Part shown: piece after piece, positions 35,756 to 44,865 of the stretch
Layout: each line of letters starts with the position of its first letter
Numbering within the stretch: position 1 is the stretch's first letter
From: [Clostridium] citroniae WAL-17108
GTDB lineage: Bacteria > Bacillota > Clostridia > Lachnospirales > Lachnospiraceae
DNA length: 64,000 nucleotides
Assembly (NCBI RefSeq): GCF_000233455.1
Contig: NZ_JH376420.1
Span: forward strand, 1,663,429-1,727,428
Direction: 5' to 3'
Notes under the pieces: generated by a model
Told to the model about the DNA's origin: nothing
What the model saw: the letters and a program-made list of their open reading frames with translations, nothing else
Database searches by the model: none
Translations under genes and position numbers: made by a program

Positions 35756-37006
35756 TCATTTTCCATTATACCAATAGTATTCTCCCACAGCACACATAAT
35801 AATATATGGTATCAATGTTTGCAGTTCATAGAGACAAGTCCCAGTGATGCCATAAAGGAGAAAAAATGTCTGGTATATGATTGATATGGCCAGTCTTCTT
35901 TCGCCATCATCTCCTAATTCAATTTGATTCCTTCTCGATTGGATGAATCGATGGGCCACTCTATAATAATTCAACGCCATAAATATGTAAAAGAAAACCG
36001 ATCCCACTACCCCTACTTCGGTCAACAACTGCAAATAAACATTATGAACATGGTAAGAATACTTATAATAAAAAGAAAACCATCCGTTTCCTAAAATATA
36101 ATTTCCCTTTAACATCACGCTTGCAAGACCCCATAGCATAAATCTATTACTGGAAACATCTCCCTTTGCCTTTTCCTCAGCAAATCTGTCCAGGAATCTT
36201 AATGTATCTGGAGCAATCGAATAAAGTATATAAGCAAAAATTACAACTCCAAACAAAAGTCCCATAATTTTTCCAATTCGGCCTACTGGTCGATTACTAT
36301 TATATAAATAATAGCAAACCAGCATTCCTGCGCATGTGAACAGGATATGGGCTCTCTTATTTGTAAGCAGAAGCGCAACCAACATGAGAAGTACAATACA
36401 CACTCTACCAAATTTCTTTCTTGCGGAAAACTCCTTTAAATCAATTAGCCGTCCACAAGTCATGCATACGCCTAAAGTAACAAACATTCCATTAGTACTA
36501 TAATGAGTCGTGAAGCCCCCAGCGTAATAATCGCTTAAAGACAAATACTTTGTCGTTGTTGAATAGTTCGAAATAAAAGGAAATATAATTGTATCATAAA
36601 AGCTTTTGCTTAAAAAACTTACAAGCGTCATAAGTGCGTAGAAAAAGCCCATAATGCACATAAGCTTATAAGACCATTTTATCCATTCTGGCCTGTTTAT
36701 CATCGACACAGACAGCAACATCAGCGTAATAAACGTACTTTCATAGTAGATGTCCCTATTTTTTAGATTATAATTATTAAACATTAAAACAATGAATACA
36801 AGCGTTATGCACAAAAGCATATAATAGTTGCCACTACCTTTTAGTACCCCTAAGGTGCAGACACCAAAATAAACTCCTGCTAGTAGAACAAGACTCTGCC
36901 AAATTGTATAAGGAATTACATTTCCCCAGCTACCTCTAGATAGTCCATATAAAATTAAAATACTGAAAAAGGAGCAACTGCATAACTTTTTTTTACTGAT
37001 TAACAT
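35756..37006 (-). CDS. O-antigen/EPS polymerase-like membrane protein (Wzy)
   Basis: A 416-residue protein with ten or more hydrophobic segments and a large external loop near the C-terminus containing GNGWFSFYYKYSYHVHNVYLQ, a pattern of the Wzy/O-antigen ligase family (the HN-Y-L near a helix is characteristic). It would polymerise flipped repeat units outside the membrane. ATG 37006 follows GGAGG by 5 bp; the longer frame to 37027 includes that site. It lies 22 bp upstream of the pyruvyl transferase gene. Confidence 0.82.
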   Translation of the reverse strand: MLISKKKLCSCSFFSILILYGLSRGSWGNVIPYTIWQSLVLLAGVYFGVCTLGVLKGSGNYYMLLCITLVFIVLMFNNYNLKNRDIYYESTFITLMLLSVSMINRPEWIKWSYKLMCIMGFFYALMTLVSFLSKSFYDTIIFPFISNYSTTTKYLSLSDYYAGGFTTHYSTNGMFVTLGVCMTCGRLIDLKEFSARKKFGRVCIVLLMLVALLLTNKRAHILFTCAGMLVCYYLYNSNRPVGRIGKIMGLLFGVVIFAYILYSIAPDTLRFLDRFAEEKAKGDVSSNRFMLWGLASVMLKGNYILGNGWFSFYYKYSYHVHNVYLQLLTEVGVVGSVFFYIFMALNYYRVAHRFIQSRRNQIELGDDGERRLAISIIYQTFFLLYGITGTCLYELQTLIPYIIMCAVGEYYWYNGK

Positions 37007-37042
37007 ATCTTCCTCCAGTGAAATCACAACATCTTACCTCCC

Positions 37043-37538
37043 CCTAAAACTGCTCTTCCAACATTAAGCACTAGCAGCGAAAAATCGACAAGTGTAATTC
37101 TTGTATCTTATAAGTCTCGAATGTTAGAACCTTTATCACCGTATCTATGACTTTTACAAGTCATCTGCCTTTCGTGCCAGTAAGGCCAGTAACTTTGATA
37201 CCCGATGCGATGGCTACAACCGCGGTGTTTATTATGTTCTTCCTGTTGCCCGATGTCGAAATATCAAGAAATATATCTCCCCTTGCTCCCATGTTTGAAA
37301 AGTTGCCGCTCGAATACACCAAGGCCGTCCACATCATTAAAGTAAGCAATAGTTAATGCCTCATGAACTACCAGTGGTATAGACATCAAAGAGCACTTCA
37401 GACTCTTGGAAAGCTCAGCACCGCGAACAAGGTCAACCTCTTTTAGTTTTGTAGCATATTAGCACGCATGGGATGGAGAACCTTGAACCTCTTCATTAGT
37501 TCGTCATCAATGTGTTCGGAATCAGAACCGCGGTTCCC
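37043..37538 (-). pseudogene. gmhA: Remnant of gmhA (sedoheptulose-7-phosphate isomerase)
   Basis: Read on the minus strand across several frames: GNRGSDSEHIDDELMKRFK (family GNGGSAADSEH...ELMKxF), EVDLVRGAELSKSLKCSL, VVHEALTIAYFNDVDGLGVF, then the open piece GARGDIFLDISTSGNRKNII plus KVTGLTGTKG (37349-37161), and finally TYKIQELHLSIF near 37080. The order and spacing follow the SIS-domain isomerase of ADP/GDP-heptose synthesis from nucleotide-binding start to C-terminal helix. At least three frameshifts make it dead. Confidence 0.8.
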
Positions 37539-37833
37539 CTTTCAGGACATAAAAAGAATTCAGCCTACCGATAGCAAAAGAACTGCCTATTTCAAAACCA
37601 GAACGCGCCGGAAGATCAGTCTCATATGTGTAGCGAATCTCATACATATCCAGCAGTTCATAACATTACGAATAGTATAATCAAATAAAGGCGGAAGATG
37701 GCGGAAATTCACATAACAGTACTTGTCAAACGTTGCGGAAAGCACTGATCCGCCATTTTTCCTTAATATAGTTTTCTATATCTGTGCCACCACCCAAAAA
37801 CGACATACGGAAAGGCGTTTTTGTAATAATCAT
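37539..37833 (-). pseudogene. hddA: Remnant of hddA (heptose 7-phosphate kinase, GHMP family)
   Basis: It starts MIITKTPFRMSFLGGGTD, the N-terminus of heptose-7-phosphate kinases; then, after a frameshift, GGSVLSATFDKYCYVNFRHL plus PPLFDYTIRN; then LDMYEIRYTYETDLPARSGF, SSFAIGRLNSFYVLKGE. From there it runs directly into the gmhA remnant, so a deletion fused the first third of hddA to gmhA. The start codon overlaps the stop of the upstream glycosyltransferase by ATGA (37830-37833), showing it was once part of the operon. Confidence 0.8.
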
Positions 37834-39050
37834 TCAAATTTACTCCCAAGTTCTTCTAATTTATTCTGATATAATGATAGAGATTTCTCTAACGAATATC
37901 TCTGCATAAATTTCTTAGCATTAAACGCCATTAAATTAATATCAATTGCGCCAGTATAAATTTCCCTAATAGCTTTCGCATACTCCTCCGGCTTTATGCA
38001 ATGAATGTATTCACAACCTGATTGAGCCGGAATTCCCTCAATACCAATATCGTTAGTGATTACAGGAATTCCCGAGGATAAGGCTTCTAGAATTTTCACT
38101 TTAATACCCGCCCCCAAAACAAGCGGAGCAACAAGGCACATTGATTTCTCAAAATACGGTGTTATGGATTCCACGAACCCAGTAATACAAATATCAGAAT
38201 TTTCATATTTCTTCAATTCAGCTGGAGGATTGCTTCCTAAAACCAAAAAACAAACACTCATATCCTTCAACAACGGCATGACATTCTTTATAAACCAAAT
38301 AGCACTTAGATAATTCTCTGGTCGTGCCATTGCGCCAAAAAACAAAATGTCTCTTCGATTTGATTTTCTTTCTACCTCAGACATATTGTTAAAATAAGGA
38401 ACCAACCACTGAACCGAAGTACTATTAACCCCATTTTCAATCAATACTTTACAATTGTCAGGATTATGTGGCAACACTAATGAGCATTGTTGCAATGCTT
38501 TTATTTCATTTAGCTTTTCATGCCTCGTCTTTACATTCCAATACAATCTTTTTAGGCCTGAGTAGTTCTCTCTTTTTCTAGCCCAGCCAATAAATGTAAC
38601 ATCATGTTCAGATGCAACGAATTGACTTGTCGGAAAAATCAATTTAATGTCATCAATTAACATCAGCATTGATGTCCATTCCAATATGACGAAATCCGGA
38701 CAAAAACCATTCTCCCTATATCCCCATATCTTCCGCAGGACTCTCTTAGCATAGTCTCTATAGATTAATCCTGAATATTTTGTCCATGGATTAATGCGTG
38801 AAGGAATACTTAACACCTTATCCAATTTATCCTTAGCAAATTGTTCTTCGTATGCAATTCGATGATCAACATTTTTCAAATATAGCTCCAAATCATCGGA
38901 TGACATGCCATCTGGCAAAGACACCAATTTTACTTCGAATCTATCATTTGCTTTAAAATGTTCGAAATAATATCTAAAAGTTTGTGCCCCTGCATGAGCT
39001 ATTTTTTTCAATGGAGGGGTTGTAGAAACCCACAATATTTTTATTTTCAT
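37830..39050 (-). CDS. Glycosyltransferase, GT4-like
   Basis: A 406-residue GT-B glycosyltransferase. The C-terminal donor-binding half is clear: RRDILFFGAMARPENYLSAI, CFLVLGSNPP, ICITGFVES, then LVAPLVLGAGIKVKILEALS with GIPVITNDIGIEGI, the E-x7-E-type region of family 4. The N-terminal acceptor half begins LWVSTTPPLKKIAHAGAQTF. The transferred sugar cannot be told. GAGG lies upstream. Its stop overlaps the start of the dead hddA. Confidence 0.88.
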   Translation of the reverse strand: MKIKILWVSTTPPLKKIAHAGAQTFRYYFEHFKANDRFEVKLVSLPDGMSSDDLELYLKNVDHRIAYEEQFAKDKLDKVLSIPSRINPWTKYSGLIYRDYAKRVLRKIWGYRENGFCPDFVILEWTSMLMLIDDIKLIFPTSQFVASEHDVTFIGWARKRENYSGLKRLYWNVKTRHEKLNEIKALQQCSLVLPHNPDNCKVLIENGVNSTSVQWLVPYFNNMSEVERKSNRRDILFFGAMARPENYLSAIWFIKNVMPLLKDMSVCFLVLGSNPPAELKKYENSDICITGFVESITPYFEKSMCLVAPLVLGAGIKVKILEALSSGIPVITNDIGIEGIPAQSGCEYIHCIKPEEYAKAIREIYTGAIDINLMAFNAKKFMQRYSLEKSLSLYQNKLEELGSKFE

Positions 39051-39172
39051 TCTAGATTTCCTCGAAGTATCTGAAATGTTATTCTTATATTATCGCCCTG
39101 TGTAATATGCTGTCCAACATTAAATTTGAAGGACACTAAGCAATATTACTCTCTATCGAATCATCAATAAAA

Positions 39173-40051
39173 CTACTTATAAATCCAATATCTAATTTTC
39201 CACCATATTCTTGGCCAGAAAATATCAAGATTACGCAAATAAATCATACTGCGACACAACCCATTAGCGTTCGCCAATTCAATCTTTTCTTTTCTATTTC
39301 TTAGAAATACATCAATATGATCATTAGGAATATAATCAATTTGTTTTAAAAAATCTACAATTTCAATGCTTGAAGCTGCCATTTTTGTCTCGTCTGCAGA
39401 CAAATTATTTCCAGTGTGTTTGTGCGTATAAACAACCTTTTCACACATCGCAAACTTACATTTGCTATAAAGCATTAATATCCACAAAAATAAATCGTCT
39501 GATCCGTTTGTTTTCATAATATACACAAGCCATTCACGCGGAATTGCCGATTTTCTAATCAGACAATGCCCTGGCGATACAATCTGATTATGCCCTTTTA
39601 TGTATGTATTAACGTCAAAGGCATTAATGTATTGCCCTTTGCTCTTGAAATGCTTCCTAAATGTGCCCTCTGCGTTCTCTATATAAGCGTTTGCTACAAC
39701 AACATCCGCATCTCCAATTATTTTATATTCTTCAAGGAGACAATCATCTTTCAACTCATCATCTTGATCCAAAAACACAACATAGTTCCCGGAACAATTT
39801 TTCAAACCTGTTACTCGGGCTTGATGTATTCCTGCATTTTCTTTATGATTGACCACTTTATATGAAACTGAAGATTTAACCTCTGGTATATTCGCAGTTA
39901 TCTCTGGGCTATCATTTACGATTACTAATTCAACAGCCGCATCTATAGCTGCATTCTTCAGAGTCTCCGCGTTTCTTTCCGCGATCTTTACTAATGACGG
40001 TATATATTGATTTCCCTTATAAAAAGCTGTAATTATTGAAAAAGAGATCAT
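39173..40051 (-). CDS. Glycosyltransferase family 2
   Basis: A 292-residue GT-A enzyme: SFSIITAFYKGNQYIPSLVK at the start, VELVIVNDSPE, NAGIHQARVTGLKNCSGNYV and the metal-binding VVFLDQDDELKDD near residue 95. It adds one sugar to the lipid-linked repeat unit. AAGGAG sits 6 bp before the ATG. With 11 G in the upstream gene's tract the two genes are separated by 37 bp; with 12 G they would overlap by ATGA, so its translation may depend on tract length. Confidence 0.9.
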   Translation of the reverse strand: MISFSIITAFYKGNQYIPSLVKIAERNAETLKNAAIDAAVELVIVNDSPEITANIPEVKSSVSYKVVNHKENAGIHQARVTGLKNCSGNYVVFLDQDDELKDDCLLEEYKIIGDADVVVANAYIENAEGTFRKHFKSKGQYINAFDVNTYIKGHNQIVSPGHCLIRKSAIPREWLVYIMKTNGSDDLFLWILMLYSKCKFAMCEKVVYTHKHTGNNLSADETKMAASSIEIVDFLKQIDYIPNDHIDVFLRNRKEKIELANANGLCRSMIYLRNLDIFWPRIWWKIRYWIYK

Positions 40052-40088
40052 CGAATTCTCCTTATTCGTTCTGTCTGCGTTTTTACTC

Positions 40089-41234
40089 TCACTTCGTAAC
40101 TGTTACGATATACCCACCCCCCCCCCCACGTATAAATCTCAGCTTTAGCAAAATTTTCTTGATTTGCTGATTCCTGTATGTACGGGGAAGCCCTTTCTTA
40201 ACTGCTTTGCAATAACTCGTGCCAGTTTGAAGTGCATCAAAGAATTCATCATATGAATCAGGCTTAACAGACGGTCTTTCCAACTGGTGATTATATTCTA
40301 TTGCATTTTCAAGATCGACCGGGAATAATTCAACTTCCGCATCCTGCAATAGACGTTTCCCTTTGTCGGTCTGGCACAAGGCTAGCGAAATCCCTTTGTC
40401 TTGTTCTTCCTGTGAGAGATTGCTTCCCCAAGAATCGCCAATTGTTATATCGCTTACGCGTTCAGATTTTGCAAAGCAGCAACTATAACAGTTTTCTGTA
40501 TAATTGATACAATTCAAAAAGGCCAGTGAATAACAATCATATACTCCAGGTGAATCCACATAATGTTCATTTCCTGTTACCCGAAACACATCCTTCTTCC
40601 GGAAACCGACCTGTATCAGTTCTGCCAGATGATATCCAGCTTCAGACAAAAACTGCTCAATATTTTTTGGTGAGGGGCTACCATGACATATCAGATCTAC
40701 AAGGTACAGCTTTTTTAACAATCTCTCGCCTGCAAATATTTTAACTGCCGCTACCTGGCACGGCAGACCAATAAACAGAACCTCTCTGTCTTCCTGAAGA
40801 CACCACTTTATTTTTTTGTAAATCCCCTGCGGATTACTCTTTACATATTTTGACCCCGTAAAACGTTCAACTTCATTTTCATTTTCTGCAAATTCAAAGT
40901 GGAAGCTTCCTTCAGAGAAGACACAACTACATACCAGGCCACCTCGGTTCACAAAATGTTTAGCTAATGTTACTGCAAAACCGCCTGATGAGGAGACTGC
41001 TCTTTGTTTGGCAGATTTCGCCCAGCCCTGGAACCATGCAATTGGCTTTTCTGCATTAATTATATTGTTATTTTGACAAATGCGTTGACAAGCCCCACAT
41101 TTTATACATTTTGCTGGATCAATCACCGCATTATAATTTCTTAAGGTATCTCTGATTTCTATTGCGTTTTTCGTACAAACCTCTAAGCAGGCCATGCAGC
41201 CAGTACATTGGCTTTCTTTACATACATTTTCCAT
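40089..41234 (-). CDS. F420 hydrogenase/dehydrogenase beta-like Fe-S protein with 3' G-tract
   Basis: A 381-residue paralogue of the protein at 30120-31301. Two cluster motifs, CTGCMACLEVC and CIKCGACQRIC (the usual Pro after the fourth Cys is missing), then SSGGFAVTLAKHFV, FTGSKYVKSNP, VLFIGLPCQVAAVK and SDITIGDSWGSN. The role is unknown; a flavin-linked redox step on a sugar is inferred. Near the end an 11-G run codes RGGGGGYIVTVTK. Adding one G would replace the tail with about 24 residues ending in TGA overlapping the next gene's ATG. The ribosome site is weak (GGGAA). Confidence 0.87.
   Translation of the reverse strand: MENVCKESQCTGCMACLEVCTKNAIEIRDTLRNYNAVIDPAKCIKCGACQRICQNNNIINAEKPIAWFQGWAKSAKQRAVSSSGGFAVTLAKHFVNRGGLVCSCVFSEGSFHFEFAENENEVERFTGSKYVKSNPQGIYKKIKWCLQEDREVLFIGLPCQVAAVKIFAGERLLKKLYLVDLICHGSPSPKNIEQFLSEAGYHLAELIQVGFRKKDVFRVTGNEHYVDSPGVYDCYSLAFLNCINYTENCYSCCFAKSERVSDITIGDSWGSNLSQEEQDKGISLALCQTDKGKRLLQDAEVELFPVDLENAIEYNHQLERPSVKPDSYDEFFDALQTGTSYCKAVKKGLPRTYRNQQIKKILLKLRFIRGGGGGYIVTVTK
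40117..40127 (-). repeat. Homopolymer of 11 G (coding strand), candidate contingency tract
   Basis: Eleven C on the plus strand in an AT-rich gene. Slipped-strand mispairing at such tracts drives phase variation in many surface-polysaccharide loci. Confidence 0.85.
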
Positions 41235-41259
41235 AACATTTTCCCGATTTTATAGTATA

Positions 41260-42351
41260 TTAATCCTGGTTAACTTTTAAATCTACCTTTTTAATATTTC
41301 TAAAAAGATAGTCAAGAGATTCTGTTTTCCGCTCTGATATAATCTTGTTGACTATTTCATAATCAATCCATTGCGTCATAGTCTTTATTATATCTCCATG
41401 ATCTCCTACAATCTGTTTTGTCAAACCAAATTCTTCAAGAAGGGAGCTAACCTTATTGATTCTGTTCTGTTCTGTTAAGTATGCTGCGAATCGATGATTA
41501 TACTTAATAGCAAATGAAGTTCCATGAAATGTACCCGTTATTACTGCTTGAGCATTTTTAAATAAATATGCCCATTCATAGGGGGAAATTCTTACTGTAT
41601 CAACCATCGTATACCATTTTTTATATTCACCCGCTCCGTAAATTTCATAACCATTTTCTTTTGCGTAAGAAACAACTAAATCAATCTGTTCTGAAGCCAA
41701 ATTGCACTCATATACTAATATGTATGGCTTTCGTAACACTATATTTTTTATCTTTTTCCTTGCTTCCAATGGATAACTGTATAAATATACAGGATCCAGT
41801 GTTCTTATAACTGGAACATTAGTCAGCATTTTTGCTAGCCGTTCTGTTTTCGTATCTCTAACAGCTATTTCTTGAAAACTCTTTATGCCAGCCTTAATTT
41901 CCTCTGGTATTTTATTCAATTCGATTGAACTATCTCCTATACTAGCTGAATATGTAATATGCATACATTCTAATCCAACACCAAACTTAATCAATGAATA
42001 CGCCATATCCTCATAATTCCATACCTCATCGCTACCAACAATAATTAAATCATAGCCACAATCATTTATTTCACATGCATTTTTTACTCTCTTACCTATA
42101 GGCAGCTTCTTTCTAAAAGTATTAAATTCAAAATACAACGCCACTTTCTCTAAAAAGGATCTTATTGAATCGGTATTCTTATAGTGAAAGAATCTTGAGT
42201 TGGACATTACATGGTGCTTCAAAACTCGAAAATTTACAATTTCTATCTGTGCATCAGGAATAAAGTCACGAATAATGTTTACCAAAGCATCTGCTTGCAT
42301 TACTGCGCCAAAATTTCCTACATAGTGGTGTGTTAAAACTCCTATTTTCAC
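41260..42351 (-). CDS. Polysaccharide pyruvyl transferase family protein (second copy)
   Basis: A 363-residue protein starting at GTG with AAGGAG upstream. Blocks parallel those of the copy at 34666: LTHHYVGNFGAVMQADALVN, LIIVGSDEVWNYEDM near residue 105, EIAVRDTKTERLAKM, LDPVYLYS and ITGTFHGTSFAIKYNH near 275. The function is pyruvate ketal addition by family, although distant members use other donors. It is followed 25 bp later by the Fe-S protein gene, the same partner class as for the other copy. Confidence 0.9.
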   Translation of the reverse strand: MKIGVLTHHYVGNFGAVMQADALVNIIRDFIPDAQIEIVNFRVLKHHVMSNSRFFHYKNTDSIRSFLEKVALYFEFNTFRKKLPIGKRVKNACEINDCGYDLIIVGSDEVWNYEDMAYSLIKFGVGLECMHITYSASIGDSSIELNKIPEEIKAGIKSFQEIAVRDTKTERLAKMLTNVPVIRTLDPVYLYSYPLEARKKIKNIVLRKPYILVYECNLASEQIDLVVSYAKENGYEIYGAGEYKKWYTMVDTVRISPYEWAYLFKNAQAVITGTFHGTSFAIKYNHRFAAYLTEQNRINKVSSLLEEFGLTKQIVGDHGDIIKTMTQWIDYEIVNKIISERKTESLDYLFRNIKKVDLKVNQD

Positions 42352-42366
42352 TTAGTCACCCGCTCC

Positions 42367-43380
42367 TTACAAGTTTAAAAATCTTTTGATAAATGCCTCC
42401 AAGCACAATTCTTTGTGATACTTTCTTTTAGCCACATTACTTTTAAGCATATATTCTGATTTATTTTCTGCAAATGTTTCTAGTTTTACACGAAGGTCAT
42501 CAATATTTCCACTTTGATAGAAAGTTACCATTTGGTCATCTACATAATCCCTTATTGCAGGAATGTCGTTTACAAGTAAAGGTACACCAAGCGACATAGC
42601 CTGAAACATCACCATATGTCCCACTGAAATATCCGTTTGCTTAAGCGATAAAACAAGCAGACTTGAATGCTTTAGGACATCGCCAAAATTTTCTACTACA
42701 ACATCAGCCAAAACACTAATTTCAGATACTTCACAATCGCTCAACCTCCAGGATTGTGTTGCAATAACAAGCGGATATCTATTCCTTTTCATTTTGTTAT
42801 AAGCTTCCGTTAAAGTCTTATAATCTCGATTGCTCCCTCCCCCTGAAAAAAAAAACTTTTCCGGAAGATTTCCACCATATACTGAATCATTATCATAATC
42901 AATTCCATATGGAACATAAACAAATTTATTACACTGAAAAATTGATTCATAATAGTTTACTTCATGGGATCCATATACGGCTACAGATGATATTCCTTTT
43001 AAAGACAACTTAGTAAAAACTTTTCGTAGCCAATAGTATACTTTGTTTTTTTTCTTTTCAAAAAGAAACCCACCCATAACTATTTTCCTTTTTTTGTTAA
43101 ACACCCCCAAGAAAATGGAAACAATTGGATTAAGGCAATATATTTCATCTGCATCAGATTTTAGTATACTTATAGTGTAATTAAATGATTTCATCCAATA
43201 TAAAAAATGCTGAAGCAAAGATCCAACAATACGTATATTTCTTACTTTCCGTATTAATTCATCTTCATATGTGGTATAAACAAAAGAAAAATCATCATCA
43301 GATTTGGCATGGACTATTTTTAAAAATTCATCTTCTTTGTTTTTATAATCCAATCTATCTAACACTAAAACTTTTTTCAT
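42367..43380 (-). CDS. Glycosyltransferase, GT-B fold
   Basis: A 337-residue protein recognised mainly by its C-terminal half: FVYVPYGIDYDNDSVYGG, KFFFSGGGSNRDYKTLTEAY, LVIATQSWRL, then LVLSLKQTDISVGHMVMFQA with MSLGVPLLVNDIPAIRDYV. These match the donor-nucleotide region of GT4-like enzymes. The N-terminus (KKVLVLDRLDYKNKEDEFLK) is unusual. ATG 43380 follows AGGAGG by 7 bp. The sugar specificity is unknown. Very AT-rich. Confidence 0.82.
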   Translation of the reverse strand: MKKVLVLDRLDYKNKEDEFLKIVHAKSDDDFSFVYTTYEDELIRKVRNIRIVGSLLQHFLYWMKSFNYTISILKSDADEIYCLNPIVSIFLGVFNKKRKIVMGGFLFEKKKNKVYYWLRKVFTKLSLKGISSVAVYGSHEVNYYESIFQCNKFVYVPYGIDYDNDSVYGGNLPEKFFFSGGGSNRDYKTLTEAYNKMKRNRYPLVIATQSWRLSDCEVSEISVLADVVVENFGDVLKHSSLLVLSLKQTDISVGHMVMFQAMSLGVPLLVNDIPAIRDYVDDQMVTFYQSGNIDDLRVKLETFAENKSEYMLKSNVAKRKYHKELCLEAFIKRFLNL

Positions 43381-43472
43381 ATATGATCCTCCTAGCATCG
43401 TTTATCTATGTCGTCACTTAGAAGCATCGTTAAATTAATTTATAATCAACGACTGTCGGCTACTGCTATCGC

Positions 43473-44147
43473 TTATTTTACCCACTGGATATCTTTTTTT
43501 ATCACTTTAGCAGGCCTTCCAACAGACACGGAATTCTTTTCTCTAATTGGTGTTGAGACAAGTGAACCAGCACCTATAACACATCCATCAGGAATTATTG
43601 CCCCCTTCAAAACAACCGTGTGCATACCTATCCAAACATGTCCTCCTATTGTCACATTTTGATTTTTATTAATAAGTTTTTCATTACAGTCATAAATTCT
43701 ATGAAAATCTGTCGTATATATACCTATCCCCTTCGAAAGTAACGACTCATCTCCAATAATAAATGTTGTATTGTCACCAACATTTATCCCTGTCATGTTC
43801 ACTTTATTTGCATTAATCGTCACTTTATCACCTATATAGCAATTTGCATTATCTCCAATTATGATGATGTGAGCACAAGTCAAAATGCACTTTTCCCCTA
43901 TTTTGATATGGCTATTATTTCCAATCACTATTATATGACAATTCCGAATAACACTTTTTTTCCCAATGGATATTGTATTAGATATAGACCCAGATTTAAT
44001 AACTGATTTTGATATAATACTTGACGGACACCTTGAATCCTTAGAGACACGAGAACAAAAGGTTTTTGTAATAAAGCATGCAAATCTCCAAAGCATTCCA
44101 TCCTCTTCCCTATTATTTTTTATAAATTGAATTAACTTGTTCTTCAT
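43473..44147 (-). CDS. Acyltransferase with left-handed beta-helix (LbH)
   Basis: A 224-residue hexapeptide-repeat protein of the maltose/nodulation O-acetyltransferase type. Repeats run from SVIRNCHIIVIGNNSHIKIG through CYIGDKVTINANKVNMTGIN to VTIGGHVWIGMHTVVLKGAI and PDGCVIGAGSLVSTPIREKN, with the closing GRPAKVIKK. The catalytic His of the family is expected in TDFHRIYD. It probably O-acetylates a sugar of the polymer. Start 44147 is taken for GGAGG 4 bp upstream. Confidence 0.87.
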   Translation of the reverse strand: MKNKLIQFIKNNREEDGMLWRFACFITKTFCSRVSKDSRCPSSIISKSVIKSGSISNTISIGKKSVIRNCHIIVIGNNSHIKIGEKCILTCAHIIIIGDNANCYIGDKVTINANKVNMTGINVGDNTTFIIGDESLLSKGIGIYTTDFHRIYDCNEKLINKNQNVTIGGHVWIGMHTVVLKGAIIPDGCVIGAGSLVSTPIREKNSVSVGRPAKVIKKDIQWVK

Positions 44148-44256
44148 TCTTCCTCCGCACTTGTCATCAAATATGCCATTCACGTTCAAACTCAATTTCA
44201 ATAAGAATCTTCAACTTACATTATCTTCTACCCTGCCAAAAAATAGTCATTTCTAA

Positions 44257-44580
44257 TCACCGCACTTTTATATTTATAACTCTTTTGTCCATCACACTCC
44301 TCCCCACTGGAACATCTTTCGTCACCAGTGTTCTAGCTCTTCTGACTGAACATTCACCAATGGTAACACCGTCAAAAATTACGACATTACTACCATTTCA
44401 GCAGTCGCTTTCTATAGCAATGCCTTTCTGGTTGACTCCTTGGTTCTTGATGCAACTCTCTGTATCGGAGAAATTGTGATTCTCTACAAACCAGTTACAC
44501 TTTGGGCTGAACATAACATTCTTGCCAATCGTTATCCTTCCAGAACATCCGACATATCCGTATGATCGATATACGAATAT
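44257..44580 (-). pseudogene. Second LbH acyltransferase, truncated, with in-frame TGA
   Basis: The minus-strand frame from about 44575 reads GCSGRITIGKNVMFSPKCNW, FVENHNFSDTESCIKNQGV, KGIAIESDC, then TGA (where Trp, TGG, is expected), then NGSNVVIFDGVTIGECSVRR and LVTKDVPVG to the stop at 44257. This is the catalytic and C-terminal half of an O-acetyltransferase (VENHNF holds the catalytic His). The N-terminus is lost. DNA from 44590 to 44865 shows no gene. Confidence 0.75.
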
Positions 44581-44865
44581 TCAACCATCCCAAGAAGTTC
44601 TTTAACCAAATCCTTTTCCATAGTGGCTAGACAAGTGAATCATAACTCAGCGGCTGGCCTTGTCATAATTACCGATCACAAAGAAATCTTTATTTTTCAT
44701 ATTCTGCTTGCAAGTGATATCTTACCATGCAAAATCTGTACACCTTTCCTATAAAAAACACTCCTTCTACTCACTTGAAGAAGTGCCTCCTTCCCCACAC
44801 GATTTTACAGCTGTACGACAATAAATTCTAATTTTATTCTTTATGCATATTTGAACAACCACTTT

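Noticed and set aside
37147..37356. 69-codon plus-strand ORF
   Set aside because: Shadow of the gmhA remnant on the minus strand, whose protein similarity is clear.
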